Source: CAVSRC01 sp963750065 | GTDB taxonomy: Bacteria; Pseudomonadota; Alphaproteobacteria; Rhizobiales; Kaistiaceae | Direction of reading: 5' to 3' | DNA length: 64,000 nt | Assembly: GCA_963750065.1 (NCBI GenBank) | Contig: CAVVPK010000048.1 | Location: 62,001 to 126,000 of the forward strand | Shown: in pieces, positions 25,343 through 34,603 of the stretch | How the letters are laid out: every line of letters begins with the position of its first letter | Numbering within the stretch: the first letter of the stretch is position 1 | Notes under the pieces: generated by a model | The model's database searches: none | The model's input: the letters and a program-made list of their open reading frames with translations, nothing else | Told to the model about the DNA's origin: nothing | Translations under genes and position numbers: made by a program

Positions 25343-26143
25343 CTAACGGGATAGGTCGTCCGCACCCATCGTCGGTTCCCGATCGACTGCGCTTTCGATG
25401 ATGCGGACCTCTTCGCGCTCGCACAGCTCTCTGATCGCCGGGGACGGCACACTGTCCGTCACGAAGATGTCGATATCGCGAAGGTGACCGATCCGGGCCG
25501 AAGCCATTCGATCGAACTTGCTGGAATCGGCAACGAGCACAACGGTCCGCGCATTCGCAATGATCGCCTGCGCGACTCGTATTTCCTCCAGGTCGAAGTC
25601 AAGCAGCGTGCCATCGACATCGATCGCGGAGACTCCGATGATCGCGTAGTCGACCTTGAACTGCTTGATCAGTTCGACCGCGAGCGACCCGACGACACCT
25701 CCATCCGATCGGCGAACGGCCCCGCCGGCAATCACCACATCGATCCCTTCAAAGGGATAGAGCATTGTTGCTACGTGAAGATTGTTGGTGATCAGCAGCA
25801 GTCCCGTATGCCGATTCAATGCGCGCCCAACTTCTTCCGTGGTCGTGCCGATGTTGAGGAAAAGCGATGAGTTGGCCGGGATCAGCGCTGCCGTTGCCCT
25901 GCCGATTTCCCGTTTTGCGTTCTCTGCGATCTTTCGACGCGCTTCGTAGGCAAGGTTCTGAACGCTCGACGCAATCGACGCTCCCCCGTGAGTCCGGTCG
26001 AGAAGTTTCTGTTGGGCGAGCTCTTTCAGATCATTTCTAATCGTTTGAGGCGATACTCCAAAGTGCGCCGCAAGATCCACAACGCTGACCCGGCCGGTTT
26101 GGCGTGCGAGGTCCATGATTTCCTGTTGACGCGGCTCTTGCAT
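25343..26143 (-). CDS. glpR: DeoR family regulator GlpR (glycerol-3-phosphate-responsive repressor)
   Basis: A 266-residue DeoR-type repressor. The N-terminal HTH (SVVDLAAHFGVSPQTIRNDL, about residues 19-38) is followed by the sugar-phosphate-binding domain with the motifs NIGTTTEEV, ITNNLHVATML and GGAVRRSDGGVVG. The name rests on context: it is the last gene of the glycerol locus, separated from glpV by an intrinsic terminator. The ATG at 26143 has GAGAGG upstream; a TTG 18 bases further up is an alternative. TTTCG-type repeats in front of glpD and of the divergent glpA-like operon are its probable targets. Confidence 0.82.
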   Translation of the reverse strand: MQEPRQQEIMDLARQTGRVSVVDLAAHFGVSPQTIRNDLKELAQQKLLDRTHGGASIASSVQNLAYEARRKIAENAKREIGRATAALIPANSSLFLNIGTTTEEVGRALNRHTGLLLITNNLHVATMLYPFEGIDVVIAGGAVRRSDGGVVGSLAVELIKQFKVDYAIIGVSAIDVDGTLLDFDLEEIRVAQAIIANARTVVLVADSSKFDRMASARIGHLRDIDIFVTDSVPSPAIRELCEREEVRIIESAVDREPTMGADDLSR

Positions 26144-26326
26144 CAATCTTTCGCCTCTCAATTCCGTGCGGCAGTCTTACTTCTCCAACGATACGGCTGG
26201 CAACTCTTGATGACGCCGATGATCGCCGGCAGAGCAATCCGCTCAACCTCTTTGGCGCTCGCCTCGTCAAATACAACACTGCAAAGTTGCGACCTAGAAC
26301 GAAATGGTTCACGGCCATAGCGCAGG

Positions 26327-26370
26327 CGAAAAACGAATGCGCTGCCGCTTCTGAGCAGAAGCGGCAGCGC
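26327..26370 (-). terminator. Intrinsic terminator of the glp operon
   Basis: On the minus strand a 15-base perfect stem (26356-26370 with 26339-26353, arms GCGCTGCCGCTTCTG and its complement, 2-base loop) is followed directly by ATTCGTTTTTCG. It begins 34 bases after the glpV stop and separates glpV from glpR, which must therefore have its own promoter or rely on read-through. Confidence 0.8.
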
Positions 26371-26404
26371 GCCGTGTCAGATCATGCCTTACGGGAGGGG
26401 ATGG

Positions 26405-28210
26405 CTACAGCGGAAGCTTGCCGTCCGCCATCTCTTTCATGATCTGATCGTAGGGCATGGTCACGCCCTGCGGCTTTTCGTTGGCCAGCTTCGGCCACGG
26501 AGCACCCGGCTGCTTGTACCAGTAGTCGGCGCTCTTCTCTTCGTTGAGCTTCGGTCCGCACGCGCCCTGGATGCCCGACTTGCCGATGCGGTCCATGATG
26601 CTGTCTTGGGCCGCCGCCAGATTGTTGAGGGCGGTCTCAGGCGTCACTTCGCCGGCCACGGCTTCACCGATGTTCTGCCACCAGAGCTGCGCGAGCTTCG
26701 CGTAGTCCGGAACGTTCAGGCCGGTAGGCGTCCAGTACTTGATGCCCGGGCCACGGAAGAACTGGATCAGCCCGCCGTACTTGGATCCATCCGCATCGTC
26801 GAAGGACGGATCCATCACGGTGCTCTTGCGGATGAAGGTCCAGCCGACATGCGACTTCTTCAGGTCCACCGTCTTCGAGGTGACGAATTGGGCAAACAGC
26901 CAGGCCGCCTTGGTGCGATCGTCCGGGACGTTCTTGAGCAGCGTCCAGGAGCCCTCGTCGCGGTAGCCGGCCTTCATGCCGTCCTTCCAGTACGGCCCAT
27001 GCGGGGTCGGAGCCATGCGCCACAGCGGCTTGTCATTGGCGTCAACCGTGTTGTTGCCCTTGCTCTTGGGCGCCAGCATGTCGGACGCGAAAGCCGAGTA
27101 CCAGAAGATCTGCTGAGCGACGTTGCCCTTGGCCAGGCTCGGCAGCGACTGATAGAAGTCCATGCCGAGGGCGCCGGGCGGGGCGTATTCGCGCAGCCAG
27201 TCCATGTACTTGCGCAGGGCGAACTGGGCGGCCGGGCCGTTGGCGGAGCCGCCGCGGGTCACGCTCGAGCCGACCGGGACGCAACCATCCATGCGGATGC
27301 CCCACTCGTCGACCGGGTAGCCGTTGGGAACGCCGACGTCGCCGGCGCCGGCCATGCCGAGCCAGTCGTCGGTGAACCGCCAGCCGAGATCGGGGGCCTT
27401 CTTGCCGTAGTCCATGTGCCCGAACACGGCCTTGCCGTCGATCTCCTTGACGTCGTCCTTGAAGAACTGGGCGATGTCCTCATAGGCCGACCAGTTCACC
27501 GGCACGCCGAGGTCATAGCCGTACTTCGCCTTGAACGCCTTCTGCAGGTCGGGGCGGTCGAACCAGTCCTTGCGGAACCAGTAGACGTTGATGAAGGACT
27601 GATCAGGCAGTTGCCAAAGGCTCCCGTCGAATCCGCGATCCTTCAACCCCGTGGCGTCGGCAAGCCCGAGGAAGTCAGTGAGGTCGAAGTATGGATCGGT
27701 GACGTCCTTGCCCGTGCCGGCCATCCACTCCGTCAGGTTCCGCGTATACGGATAACGGGCGTGGAAGCCGATGAAGTCGTCGTCGTTGACGAAGGCATCG
27801 TAGATCGGCTGCCCGGTCTGCACCTGGGTCTGCAGCTTCTCGACGACGTCGCCTTCCTGGATCACGTCATGGACAATCTTGATGCCCGTGATTTCGGTGA
27901 AGGCCTTGGCCAGCACCTCCGACTCATAGGCGTGAGTCGGAATGCTCTCCGCCACAGTCTTGATCGACATGCCCTTGAACGGCTCGGCCGCCTTGATGAA
28001 CCATTCCATTTCCTTGAGCTGGTCCGCCTTCGACAGCGTCGAGGGCTGGAACTCACTGTCGATCCATTTCTTGGCGGCGGCCACCTGATCCGCCGGCAAG
28101 CTTGCGTCGTCAGCGCTGGCCGGCCCGATGGACGATACCAGCGCAAAGGCGGCGCAACCTAGAAGGACCGCTTTAAGCGTCCGTCTACTACTCCTCGTCA
28201 TACCCAACAT
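26405..28210 (-). CDS. glpV: Glycerol ABC transporter substrate-binding protein GlpV
   Basis: A large periplasmic binding protein of 601 residues with a signal peptide (core AVLLGCAAFALV, cleavage near SADDAS, about residue 34). Size, the QEGDVVEKLQTQVQTG segment and its place at the end of a glpD-ATPase-ATPase-permease-permease-DUF2160 series match GlpV of the glycerol importer described in Rhizobium leguminosarum. It would bind glycerol or a close polyol in the periplasm. GGGAGG stands 9 bases before the ATG. Confidence 0.9.
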   Translation of the reverse strand: MLGMTRSSRRTLKAVLLGCAAFALVSSIGPASADDASLPADQVAAAKKWIDSEFQPSTLSKADQLKEMEWFIKAAEPFKGMSIKTVAESIPTHAYESEVLAKAFTEITGIKIVHDVIQEGDVVEKLQTQVQTGQPIYDAFVNDDDFIGFHARYPYTRNLTEWMAGTGKDVTDPYFDLTDFLGLADATGLKDRGFDGSLWQLPDQSFINVYWFRKDWFDRPDLQKAFKAKYGYDLGVPVNWSAYEDIAQFFKDDVKEIDGKAVFGHMDYGKKAPDLGWRFTDDWLGMAGAGDVGVPNGYPVDEWGIRMDGCVPVGSSVTRGGSANGPAAQFALRKYMDWLREYAPPGALGMDFYQSLPSLAKGNVAQQIFWYSAFASDMLAPKSKGNNTVDANDKPLWRMAPTPHGPYWKDGMKAGYRDEGSWTLLKNVPDDRTKAAWLFAQFVTSKTVDLKKSHVGWTFIRKSTVMDPSFDDADGSKYGGLIQFFRGPGIKYWTPTGLNVPDYAKLAQLWWQNIGEAVAGEVTPETALNNLAAAQDSIMDRIGKSGIQGACGPKLNEEKSADYWYKQPGAPWPKLANEKPQGVTMPYDQIMKEMADGKLPL

Positions 28211-28322
28211 TAGGTATTTCCTCCCTCTTTAGCCTTCAGTTTGAAGAGCCGGAAACCCGGCTGACGTCTCTGGTGTGAAGGCCCGAAACACCGAGCGACG
28301 CATCTTGAATTTCCTCTCGCGC

Positions 28323-28601
28323 TCACCCCCAGCGCATCACGGTGAACATCCACACCAGCGAGATGGCCAGCGCGAACCACAGGTTGGCGCCCGTCAAACC
28401 GATCCAGGCCAGGTGGATGAAGGCACTGACCAGCAGACCGATGAACAGGCGATCGCCGGGGGTCGTCGCGATCGGCAGGAAACCCCGCCGTTCCGGGCTG
28501 GGCGCCACCACCTGCCAGACGGTCATCGAAGCGAGCATTGCCGCAATCACCACAAAGAAGACCGCCGTGGGCACGGTCCAATCCATCCATTGCAAGCCCA
28601 T
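28323..28601 (-). CDS. DUF2160 small membrane protein of the glycerol importer
   Basis: A 92-residue protein with three hydrophobic segments (about 10-32, 50-68, 72-90) separated by a short basic loop. It belongs to the DUF2160 family, which is found almost only between the second permease and binding-protein genes of this importer type. GGAGGAAGACG precedes the ATG, 15 bases after the permease stop. Its role is unknown; an accessory membrane subunit is likely from context. Confidence 0.8.
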   Translation of the reverse strand: MGLQWMDWTVPTAVFFVVIAAMLASMTVWQVVAPSPERRGFLPIATTPGDRLFIGLLVSAFIHLAWIGLTGANLWFALAISLVWMFTVMRWG

Positions 28602-28616
28602 CGTCTTCCTCCACTG

Positions 28617-29497
<881 letters not shown>

Positions 29498-29501
<4 letters not shown>

Positions 29502-30377
29502 CGCTTCTCTCCCGTACCGACGCGCTGAAGGACTTGATAAAACACGTAGCTGAAGGCCAGGACGATCAGGAAGTAGATGATCGAGAAGGCCCCCGCCCGC
29601 CCGACGTCGAACTCGCCGACGGCAATCTTCACCAGGTAGATCGACAGGAACGTCGTCGTGTCGCCCGGCCCGCCGCCGGTGAGCACGAACGGTTCGGTGT
29701 AGATCAGGAACGAGAACATGAAGCGCAGCAGGATGGCGATGGTCAGAACGCCGCGCATCTTGGGCAGCTGGATGTAGCGGAACACCGCCCACGCCGAGGC
29801 CCCATCGATGCGCGCCGCCTGGTAGTAGGCATCGGGGATCGAGCGCAGGCCGGCATAGGCGAGCAGCACCACCAGCGGGGTCCAGTGCCAGACCTCCATC
29901 AGCATGACCGACACCCAGGCCTCGATCGGCACCGCCGGATAGTCGAAGTGGATGCCCAGCGTGTGGTCGATGAAGTGCCCGAGAAGGCCGATGTCGGGGC
30001 GCAGGAATATGACCCAGATGGTGCCGATCACGTTCCACGGGATAAGCAGCGGCAGGGCCACCAGGACCAGGGTGAGCGAGGTGCCCCAGCCGGCCTTCCT
30101 GGGCATGGTGAGCGCGACCGCGACGCCGAGCGGCACCTCGATCAGAAGCACCAGCCCGGAGAAGATGAGCTGATTGACCAAGGCGTCGTGCAGCCGCGAG
30201 TTATGCAGCATCTCGCGGTACCATTCGGTGCCCACGAACGCCCGGTGGGTCGAGTTCGAAGACGTCCTGGACGGAGTAGTTGACCACCGTCATCAGCGGG
30301 ATGAGCGCATTGAAGGCGACAAGCAGGAACACCGGCAGAACGAGGAGCCAGGCCCGGTTGTCAAAGGTCTTTTGCAT
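29498..30377 (-). pseudogene. glpP: Glycerol ABC transporter permease GlpP, interrupted by a frameshift
   Basis: Two frames are needed to read this permease. From the ATG at 30377 (12 bases after the GlpT stop) comes a normal N terminus, MQKTFDNRAWLLVLPVFLL through NYSVQDVFE, which then runs to a stop at 30201. The rest, from THRAFVGTEWYREML to the stop at 29498, lies in another frame and includes the docking loop QAARIDGASAWAVFRYIQLP. One extra base between about 30245 and 30260 explains the break; corrected, the protein would be about 293 residues. No slippery heptamer is seen there, so programmed frameshifting is unlikely. Either the importer is inactive in this strain, a GTG at 30235 yields a shortened protein lacking helix 1, or it is a sequencing error. 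Confidence 0.85.
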
Positions 30378-30389
30378 GCTGCCTGCTCC

Positions 30390-31475
30390 CTATTCCAAAA
30401 CGTCGCCGTCGGCATAAAGCCGGGTCCATTCCGGCGGGAAGGCAAGCCAGCCCTCCTTGCCGCCAACGGGCACGTCGTCGCGCACCTTCGCCTTCACCTG
30501 ATGCCCGGCCAGCCGCGCCGTGACGATCTTGTAGTCGCCAAGGTCCTCGACCGAAGTCACCTCGGCCGCCATGAACCCGTCGGCCGCGCTCGCCCGGTAG
30601 CGCACAAACTCGGGGCGTATGCCCAATTCCAGTTTGCCCGTGACCCGGCGCGCACGATCCGCGTAGCCGGGGTCGATCGGTATGGCGCAGCCGTTGAGGC
30701 GCGCGCTTGATCCGTCGATCTGGCACGGCATGATGTTCATGCCCGGGCTGCCGATGAAGTGCCCGACAAAGGTATGCGCCGGGTGCTCGAACAGATCGGT
30801 TGGGCTACCGACCTGCACCGCCCGCCCCTCATGCAGCGTCACCACCTTGTCGGCAAAGGTCAGCGCCTCGCCCTGATCGTGGGTCACATAGATGAGGGTG
30901 AGCTTGAGCTCCTGATGGATCTCCTTGAGCTTGCGCCGCAGCGTCCACTTGAGTTGCGGGTCGATCACCGTCAACGGCTCGTCGAACAGGATCGCAGCAA
31001 CGTCGCTGCGCACCAGACCGCGGCCCAGCGAGATCTTCTGCTTGGCGTCCGCCGCAAGACCGTGCGCCCGCTTGCCGAGGGCGGCCGTCAGACCCAGCAT
31101 CTCGGCCACCTGGAGCACCCGCCGGCGGACCTCCTGCTCACCAACCTTGCGGTTGCGCAGCGGGAAGGCAAAATTGTCGAACACCGTCATCGTGTCGTAG
31201 ATGACCGGGAACTGGAACACTTGGGCGATGTTGCGCTGGGCGGTCGGCAGTCGCGTGACGTCACGACCGTCGAGCAGCACCTGCCCTTGGGTCGGGTACA
31301 GAAGTCCGGAGACAATGTTGAGCAGCGTGGTCTTGCCCGACCCCGACGGTCCCAGCAGCGCATAGGCGCCGCCGTCGTCCCAGGTCATGTCCATCGGCTG
31401 CAGCGCATAGTCCGCCGCCGTCGTCGGCGCGCGCATGTAGCTGTGCGCAAGGTCCCTGAATTCGATCTGTGCCAT
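30390..31475 (-). CDS. glpT: Glycerol ABC transporter ATPase GlpT (degenerate signature motif)
   Basis: A 361-residue ATPase of the importer. Walker A GPSGSGKT (42-49), Q-loop Gln 88, Walker B LFDEP (D165, E166) and switch His 199 (YVTHDQ) are intact, but the signature that should read LSGGQ is replaced by LAADAK (140-145). A TOBE-like C-terminal domain starts near residue 235. The partner GlpS keeps LSGGQ but lacks the switch His, so in the heterodimer only one composite site would be fully equipped. The start overlaps the GlpS stop as TGATG. Confidence 0.9.
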   Translation of the reverse strand: MAQIEFRDLAHSYMRAPTTAADYALQPMDMTWDDGGAYALLGPSGSGKTTLLNIVSGLLYPTQGQVLLDGRDVTRLPTAQRNIAQVFQFPVIYDTMTVFDNFAFPLRNRKVGEQEVRRRVLQVAEMLGLTAALGKRAHGLAADAKQKISLGRGLVRSDVAAILFDEPLTVIDPQLKWTLRRKLKEIHQELKLTLIYVTHDQGEALTFADKVVTLHEGRAVQVGSPTDLFEHPAHTFVGHFIGSPGMNIMPCQIDGSSARLNGCAIPIDPGYADRARRVTGKLELGIRPEFVRYRASAADGFMAAEVTSVEDLGDYKIVTARLAGHQVKAKVRDDVPVGGKEGWLAFPPEWTRLYADGDVLE

Positions 31476-32575
31476 CAGCTCACCTCCTCGCCCGCAGCAC
31501 GCTGTTCGGGCGCCGCGACGAGCTTGCCTGCGCCGTCGAAGACGAACAGGCGGTTGGGATCGAGATAGAACTGGATGGCCTGACCGAGATCGAAGCCGTG
31601 GATCCCCTCCACCGAAGCGACCATCGTCAGCGCGCCATACTGGCCGTGGACGTATGTCTCCGAGCCGTTGACCTCGGCGAGCGCCACGGTCACCGGGATG
31701 GCCACCACGTCGTCGTCCAGGCGATCGAGCCCGATGTGGTTCGGCCGCACCCCGACCCGGTAGTTCCCTTCGGGGAGGGCGCGCATGTAAGGCGCCCGCG
31801 GGAACACCGTCTCCGGCGACAGCCGGCAGCCATCGGCACCGATATGCGCGTTCACCAGATTGATCGGCGGATCGGAGAAGATCTCGCTCACCTTCGTCGA
31901 CGCCGGATGGCGATAAACCTCCGGCGCCGGACCAAACTGCAGCAGCCGCCCCTCGTGCATGACCGCCGTGTTGCCGCCGAGCAGCAACGCCTCTCGCGGC
32001 TCGGTGGTGGCATAGACGACGGTCGTGCGGCCGCCGTCGAACATCTGCCGCATCTCCTCGCGCATTTCCTCGCGCAGCTTGTAGTCCAGGTTGGCCAGCG
32101 GCTCGTCCAGGAACAGGAACGGCGCCCCCTTGACGATGGCGCGCGCCAGCGCGACCCGCTGCTGCTGCCCGCCCGACAGCTCCGAGGGCAGCCGGTCGAG
32201 CAGTTGATCAACGTGCAGACGTTTGGCCTCCGCGCGCACCCGCCGATCGATCTCGGCCTTGGCAACGCCAGCCTGTTTCAGCGGCGAGGCGATGTTGTTG
32301 TAGCAGGTCATCGACGGATAGTTGATGAACTGCTGATAGACCATCGCCACGTTGCGCTTGCGCACGCCGATGCCCGTCACATCGACGCCGTCGACTAGTA
32401 CGCGCCCCTCCGTCGGACGCTCGAGGCCGGCCATCAGGCGCATCAGGGTTGTCTTGCCGGACAATGTCCGGCCGAGCAGCACGTTGAAGCCGCCCTCGAC
32501 GAGCTCTAGCGAGACGCTGCCAATGTGTGTCTCGGAGCCCACGATCTTGCTGACGTTTTCCAGCGCCAGTGTCAT
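31475..32575 (-). CDS. glpS: Glycerol ABC transporter ATPase GlpS (no switch histidine)
   Basis: A 366-residue ATPase. Walker A is GRTLSGKT (35-42), the Q-loop includes Q81-Q82, the signature LSGGQ is intact (133-137) and Walker B is FLDEP (D157, E158). The H-loop that normally reads YVTHDQ is YATTEP, with Thr 191 in place of the switch His. The ATG at 32575 follows GGAAGGAGC inside the end of glpD, 2 bases after its stop; longer upstream extensions overlap glpD and lack similarity. It pairs with GlpT. Confidence 0.9.
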   Translation of the reverse strand: MTLALENVSKIVGSETHIGSVSLELVEGGFNVLLGRTLSGKTTLMRLMAGLERPTEGRVLVDGVDVTGIGVRKRNVAMVYQQFINYPSMTCYNNIASPLKQAGVAKAEIDRRVRAEAKRLHVDQLLDRLPSELSGGQQQRVALARAIVKGAPFLFLDEPLANLDYKLREEMREEMRQMFDGGRTTVVYATTEPREALLLGGNTAVMHEGRLLQFGPAPEVYRHPASTKVSEIFSDPPINLVNAHIGADGCRLSPETVFPRAPYMRALPEGNYRVGVRPNHIGLDRLDDDVVAIPVTVALAEVNGSETYVHGQYGALTMVASVEGIHGFDLGQAIQFYLDPNRLFVFDGAGKLVAAPEQRAAGEEVS

Positions 32576-32577
32576 GC

Positions 32578-34110
32578 CTAAGCTCCTTCCAGGGCGTGGA
32601 CGGTCACGCGCTCGCGCAGCCACGCCGCCACGCGCGCCTGTTGTGGATCGTCCATGCAAAGACCAAGTTTGGTTCGCCGCCACAGGACATCCTCGGCGGT
32701 CATTGCCCATTCCTTCTCGACCAAGTGGTCAATCTCGGCCTCGTAGAGGTCGTGGCCAAGACATTCACCGAGATCGTCGCAGGAAGTCGCCTCACCGAGG
32801 ATGGCGTATGCCGTCCGCCCGTAGAGACGGAAGAGCCGTTCGGCATGGCGGCTCTTGAGAAACGGATAGTCCCGCATCAGCTGTTGCACGCCCGAGCTGA
32901 AGCCCCTCACCGGAAACTCCCCACCCGGAAGCGGCATCGACGCCGTCCATGGAGTTCCCTTGACCCCAATCAGGCGGCCAATCTCCTCCAAAACGTGCTC
33001 CGCAAGCCGCCGATAGGTCGTCAGCTTGCCGCCGAAAACGTTGACCAGCGGCGCCTCGCCCTCGCCACCGTCCGATTTCAGAACGTAGTCCCGCGTCGCC
33101 GCCTGCGCCTTCGAGGCGTGGTCGTCGAACAGCGGTCGCACCCCCGCAAAGCTCGCTACCACGTCCTCGCGACGCACCGGCTCGGCGAAGTACTCGCTCG
33201 CCGCCGCACACAGATAGTCAATCTCGTCATCGGCGATGGCGACCTCCGAGGGGTCGCCGGCATAGTCGCGATCGGTCGTGCCGATCAGCGTAAAGTCCGC
33301 CTCATAGGGAATGGCGAAGATGACCCGCCCATCGCTGTTCTGGAAGAAGTAGGCACGCGGATCGGCGAACTTGCTCTTCACGATGATGTGGCTGCCCTCA
33401 ACCAGCCGCACGTTGTGCGCCTGGTTGCGCCCGAGAACGTCGCGCAGAACCTCGTCCACCCACGGACCGCCAGCATTGACCAGGAGCCGAGCCTGGACCA
33501 CCGTCTCGATCGGCGTGCCGTCCGGCGAGGTGCCGGCAAGCGTTATCTTCCACAGCCCGTCGCAGCGCTCCGCCTTGTTCACCCGCGTGCGCGTATAGAT
33601 GCTGGCGCCGCGATCGGCCGCGTCGCGCGCGTTGAGCACCACAAGGCGGGCGTCGTCCACCCAGCAGTCGGAGAATTCGAACGCCCGCGAGAAGATCGGC
33701 TTCAGCGGCTTGCCGGCAGGATCGCTGCGCAGGTCGAGCGTCTTGCGCGGCGGCAGCAGACTGCGCCCGCCGATGTGGTCGTAGAGGAATAGGCCGAGAC
33801 GCAGCAGCCATGCCGGGCGCAGCCCGCCCACATATGGAAGGATCAGACGCAGCGGCCAGATGATGTGCGGCGCCAAGCGCCACAGGATCTCGCGCTCCTT
33901 CAGCGCCTCCCGCACCAGGCGGAAGTCGTAGTACTCGAGGTAGCGCAGCCCGCCATGGATGAGCTTCGTCGCCTTCGACGACGTGCCGCTGGCGAGGTCC
34001 CTCATTTCGGCAAGCAAAACCGAGTAGCCGCGTCCCGCCGCATCCCGCGCGATGCCGCACCCGTTTATGCCGCCACCTATGACGAAAACGTCATACGCCG
34101 GCCGCGCCAT
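32578..34110 (-). CDS. glpD: Aerobic glycerol-3-phosphate dehydrogenase GlpD
   Basis: A 510-residue FAD-dependent dehydrogenase that oxidises glycerol 3-phosphate to dihydroxyacetone phosphate and passes electrons to quinone at the membrane. The FAD-binding motif VIGGGINGCGIARDAAGRG starts at residue 10; LIHGGLRYLEYYDFRLV and the C-terminal helical domain with RLFRLYG are typical. It is the first gene of the glycerol importer operon. Upstream repeats of TTTCG type overlap a TTGACA box, so repression by GlpR is likely. No intact glycerol kinase gene is in the window. Confidence 0.94.
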   Translation of the reverse strand: MARPAYDVFVIGGGINGCGIARDAAGRGYSVLLAEMRDLASGTSSKATKLIHGGLRYLEYYDFRLVREALKEREILWRLAPHIIWPLRLILPYVGGLRPAWLLRLGLFLYDHIGGRSLLPPRKTLDLRSDPAGKPLKPIFSRAFEFSDCWVDDARLVVLNARDAADRGASIYTRTRVNKAERCDGLWKITLAGTSPDGTPIETVVQARLLVNAGGPWVDEVLRDVLGRNQAHNVRLVEGSHIIVKSKFADPRAYFFQNSDGRVIFAIPYEADFTLIGTTDRDYAGDPSEVAIADDEIDYLCAAASEYFAEPVRREDVVASFAGVRPLFDDHASKAQAATRDYVLKSDGGEGEAPLVNVFGGKLTTYRRLAEHVLEEIGRLIGVKGTPWTASMPLPGGEFPVRGFSSGVQQLMRDYPFLKSRHAERLFRLYGRTAYAILGEATSCDDLGECLGHDLYEAEIDHLVEKEWAMTAEDVLWRRTKLGLCMDDPQQARVAAWLRERVTVHALEGA

Positions 34111-34172
34111 TAAATTCCTCCCATTGGCTTTCGAATTCGCCGCGTTTGGCAGCTGATCCGAAAACCAACAGA

Positions 34173-34208
34173 AGATTTGGCGAAATCATCGCGAATGTCA
34201 AACGAAAT
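34173..34208 (-). promoter_or_regulatory. glpD promoter with three 11-bp-spaced CGAAWT repeats (GlpR operator candidate)
   Basis: On the plus strand CGAAAT, CGAATG and CGAAAT begin at 34181, 34192 and 34203, exactly 11 bases (one helical turn) apart; read towards glpD they are TTTCG/ATTCG units, the type of direct repeat used by DeoR-family repressors. A TTGACA box (34201-34196) lies between them, with a poor AAATCT -10 17 bases on. Further CGAATTCG at 34133-34140. Confidence 0.55.
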
Positions 34209-34445
34209 TAACAACCAGTGATCACGCAAGGCCTCCCGCAACTCGTCCGAAGCGAGGCAGATAACACCGCCGGGGCCGCAATTGTGCTAACACAAGGTCC
34301 CTAAGGCTCAGAAAACACAATGAACAGCGCGTTTCCTCTCCTCGAATCGTCGCACGCCTGGTTCCGACCTTCCGCCAGGCTCCGGCGACGATGCCGTAGG
34401 CCGCCTTCTCGTCCCTACCTGCGGGGCTGACCTGCAGGGCTGATA

Positions 34446-34519
34446 TTTTCGTTGTCGTTTTCGTAAGTTCTAATATTGTTTTCGGACTGCTTGAAAAATG
34501 ATAATCTCGATACTAAAAT
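34446..34519 (+). promoter_or_regulatory. Promoter of the glpA-like operon with TTTTCG repeats
   Basis: TTTTCGT occurs at 34446 and 34458 and TTTTCGG at 34479, immediately upstream of a good sigma70-like promoter: TTGAAA at 34491-34496, 17 bases, TAAAAT at 34514-34519. The repeats resemble those in front of glpD, suggesting common control by GlpR. Confidence 0.6.
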
Positions 34520-34603
34520 CGAAAGCAGGCCTCGTGCCAAAGTGGCTTCGTTTCGCTGCAGGTTGCGGCTGGCATCGATGGTCAGAACAAAAAGGGAACC
34601 GGC

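Larger units (their letters stand above)
34111..34603. other. Divergent regulatory region between glpD and the glpA-like operon
   Basis: No gene is supported in these 493 bases. The left part carries CGAAWT repeats near glpD and the right part TTTTCG repeats plus a promoter-like sequence for the plus-strand operon. The middle (about 34210-34440) shows nothing recognisable. Confidence 0.6.

Noticed and set aside
26384..28162. Long plus-strand open frame opposite glpV
   Set aside because: Shadow of the binding-protein gene; no family motifs and no ribosome-binding site.
30240..30265. Programmed ribosomal frameshifting in glpP
   Set aside because: No slippery heptamer, stop-codon-coupled site or downstream structure is evident; a simple one-base insertion explains the break.
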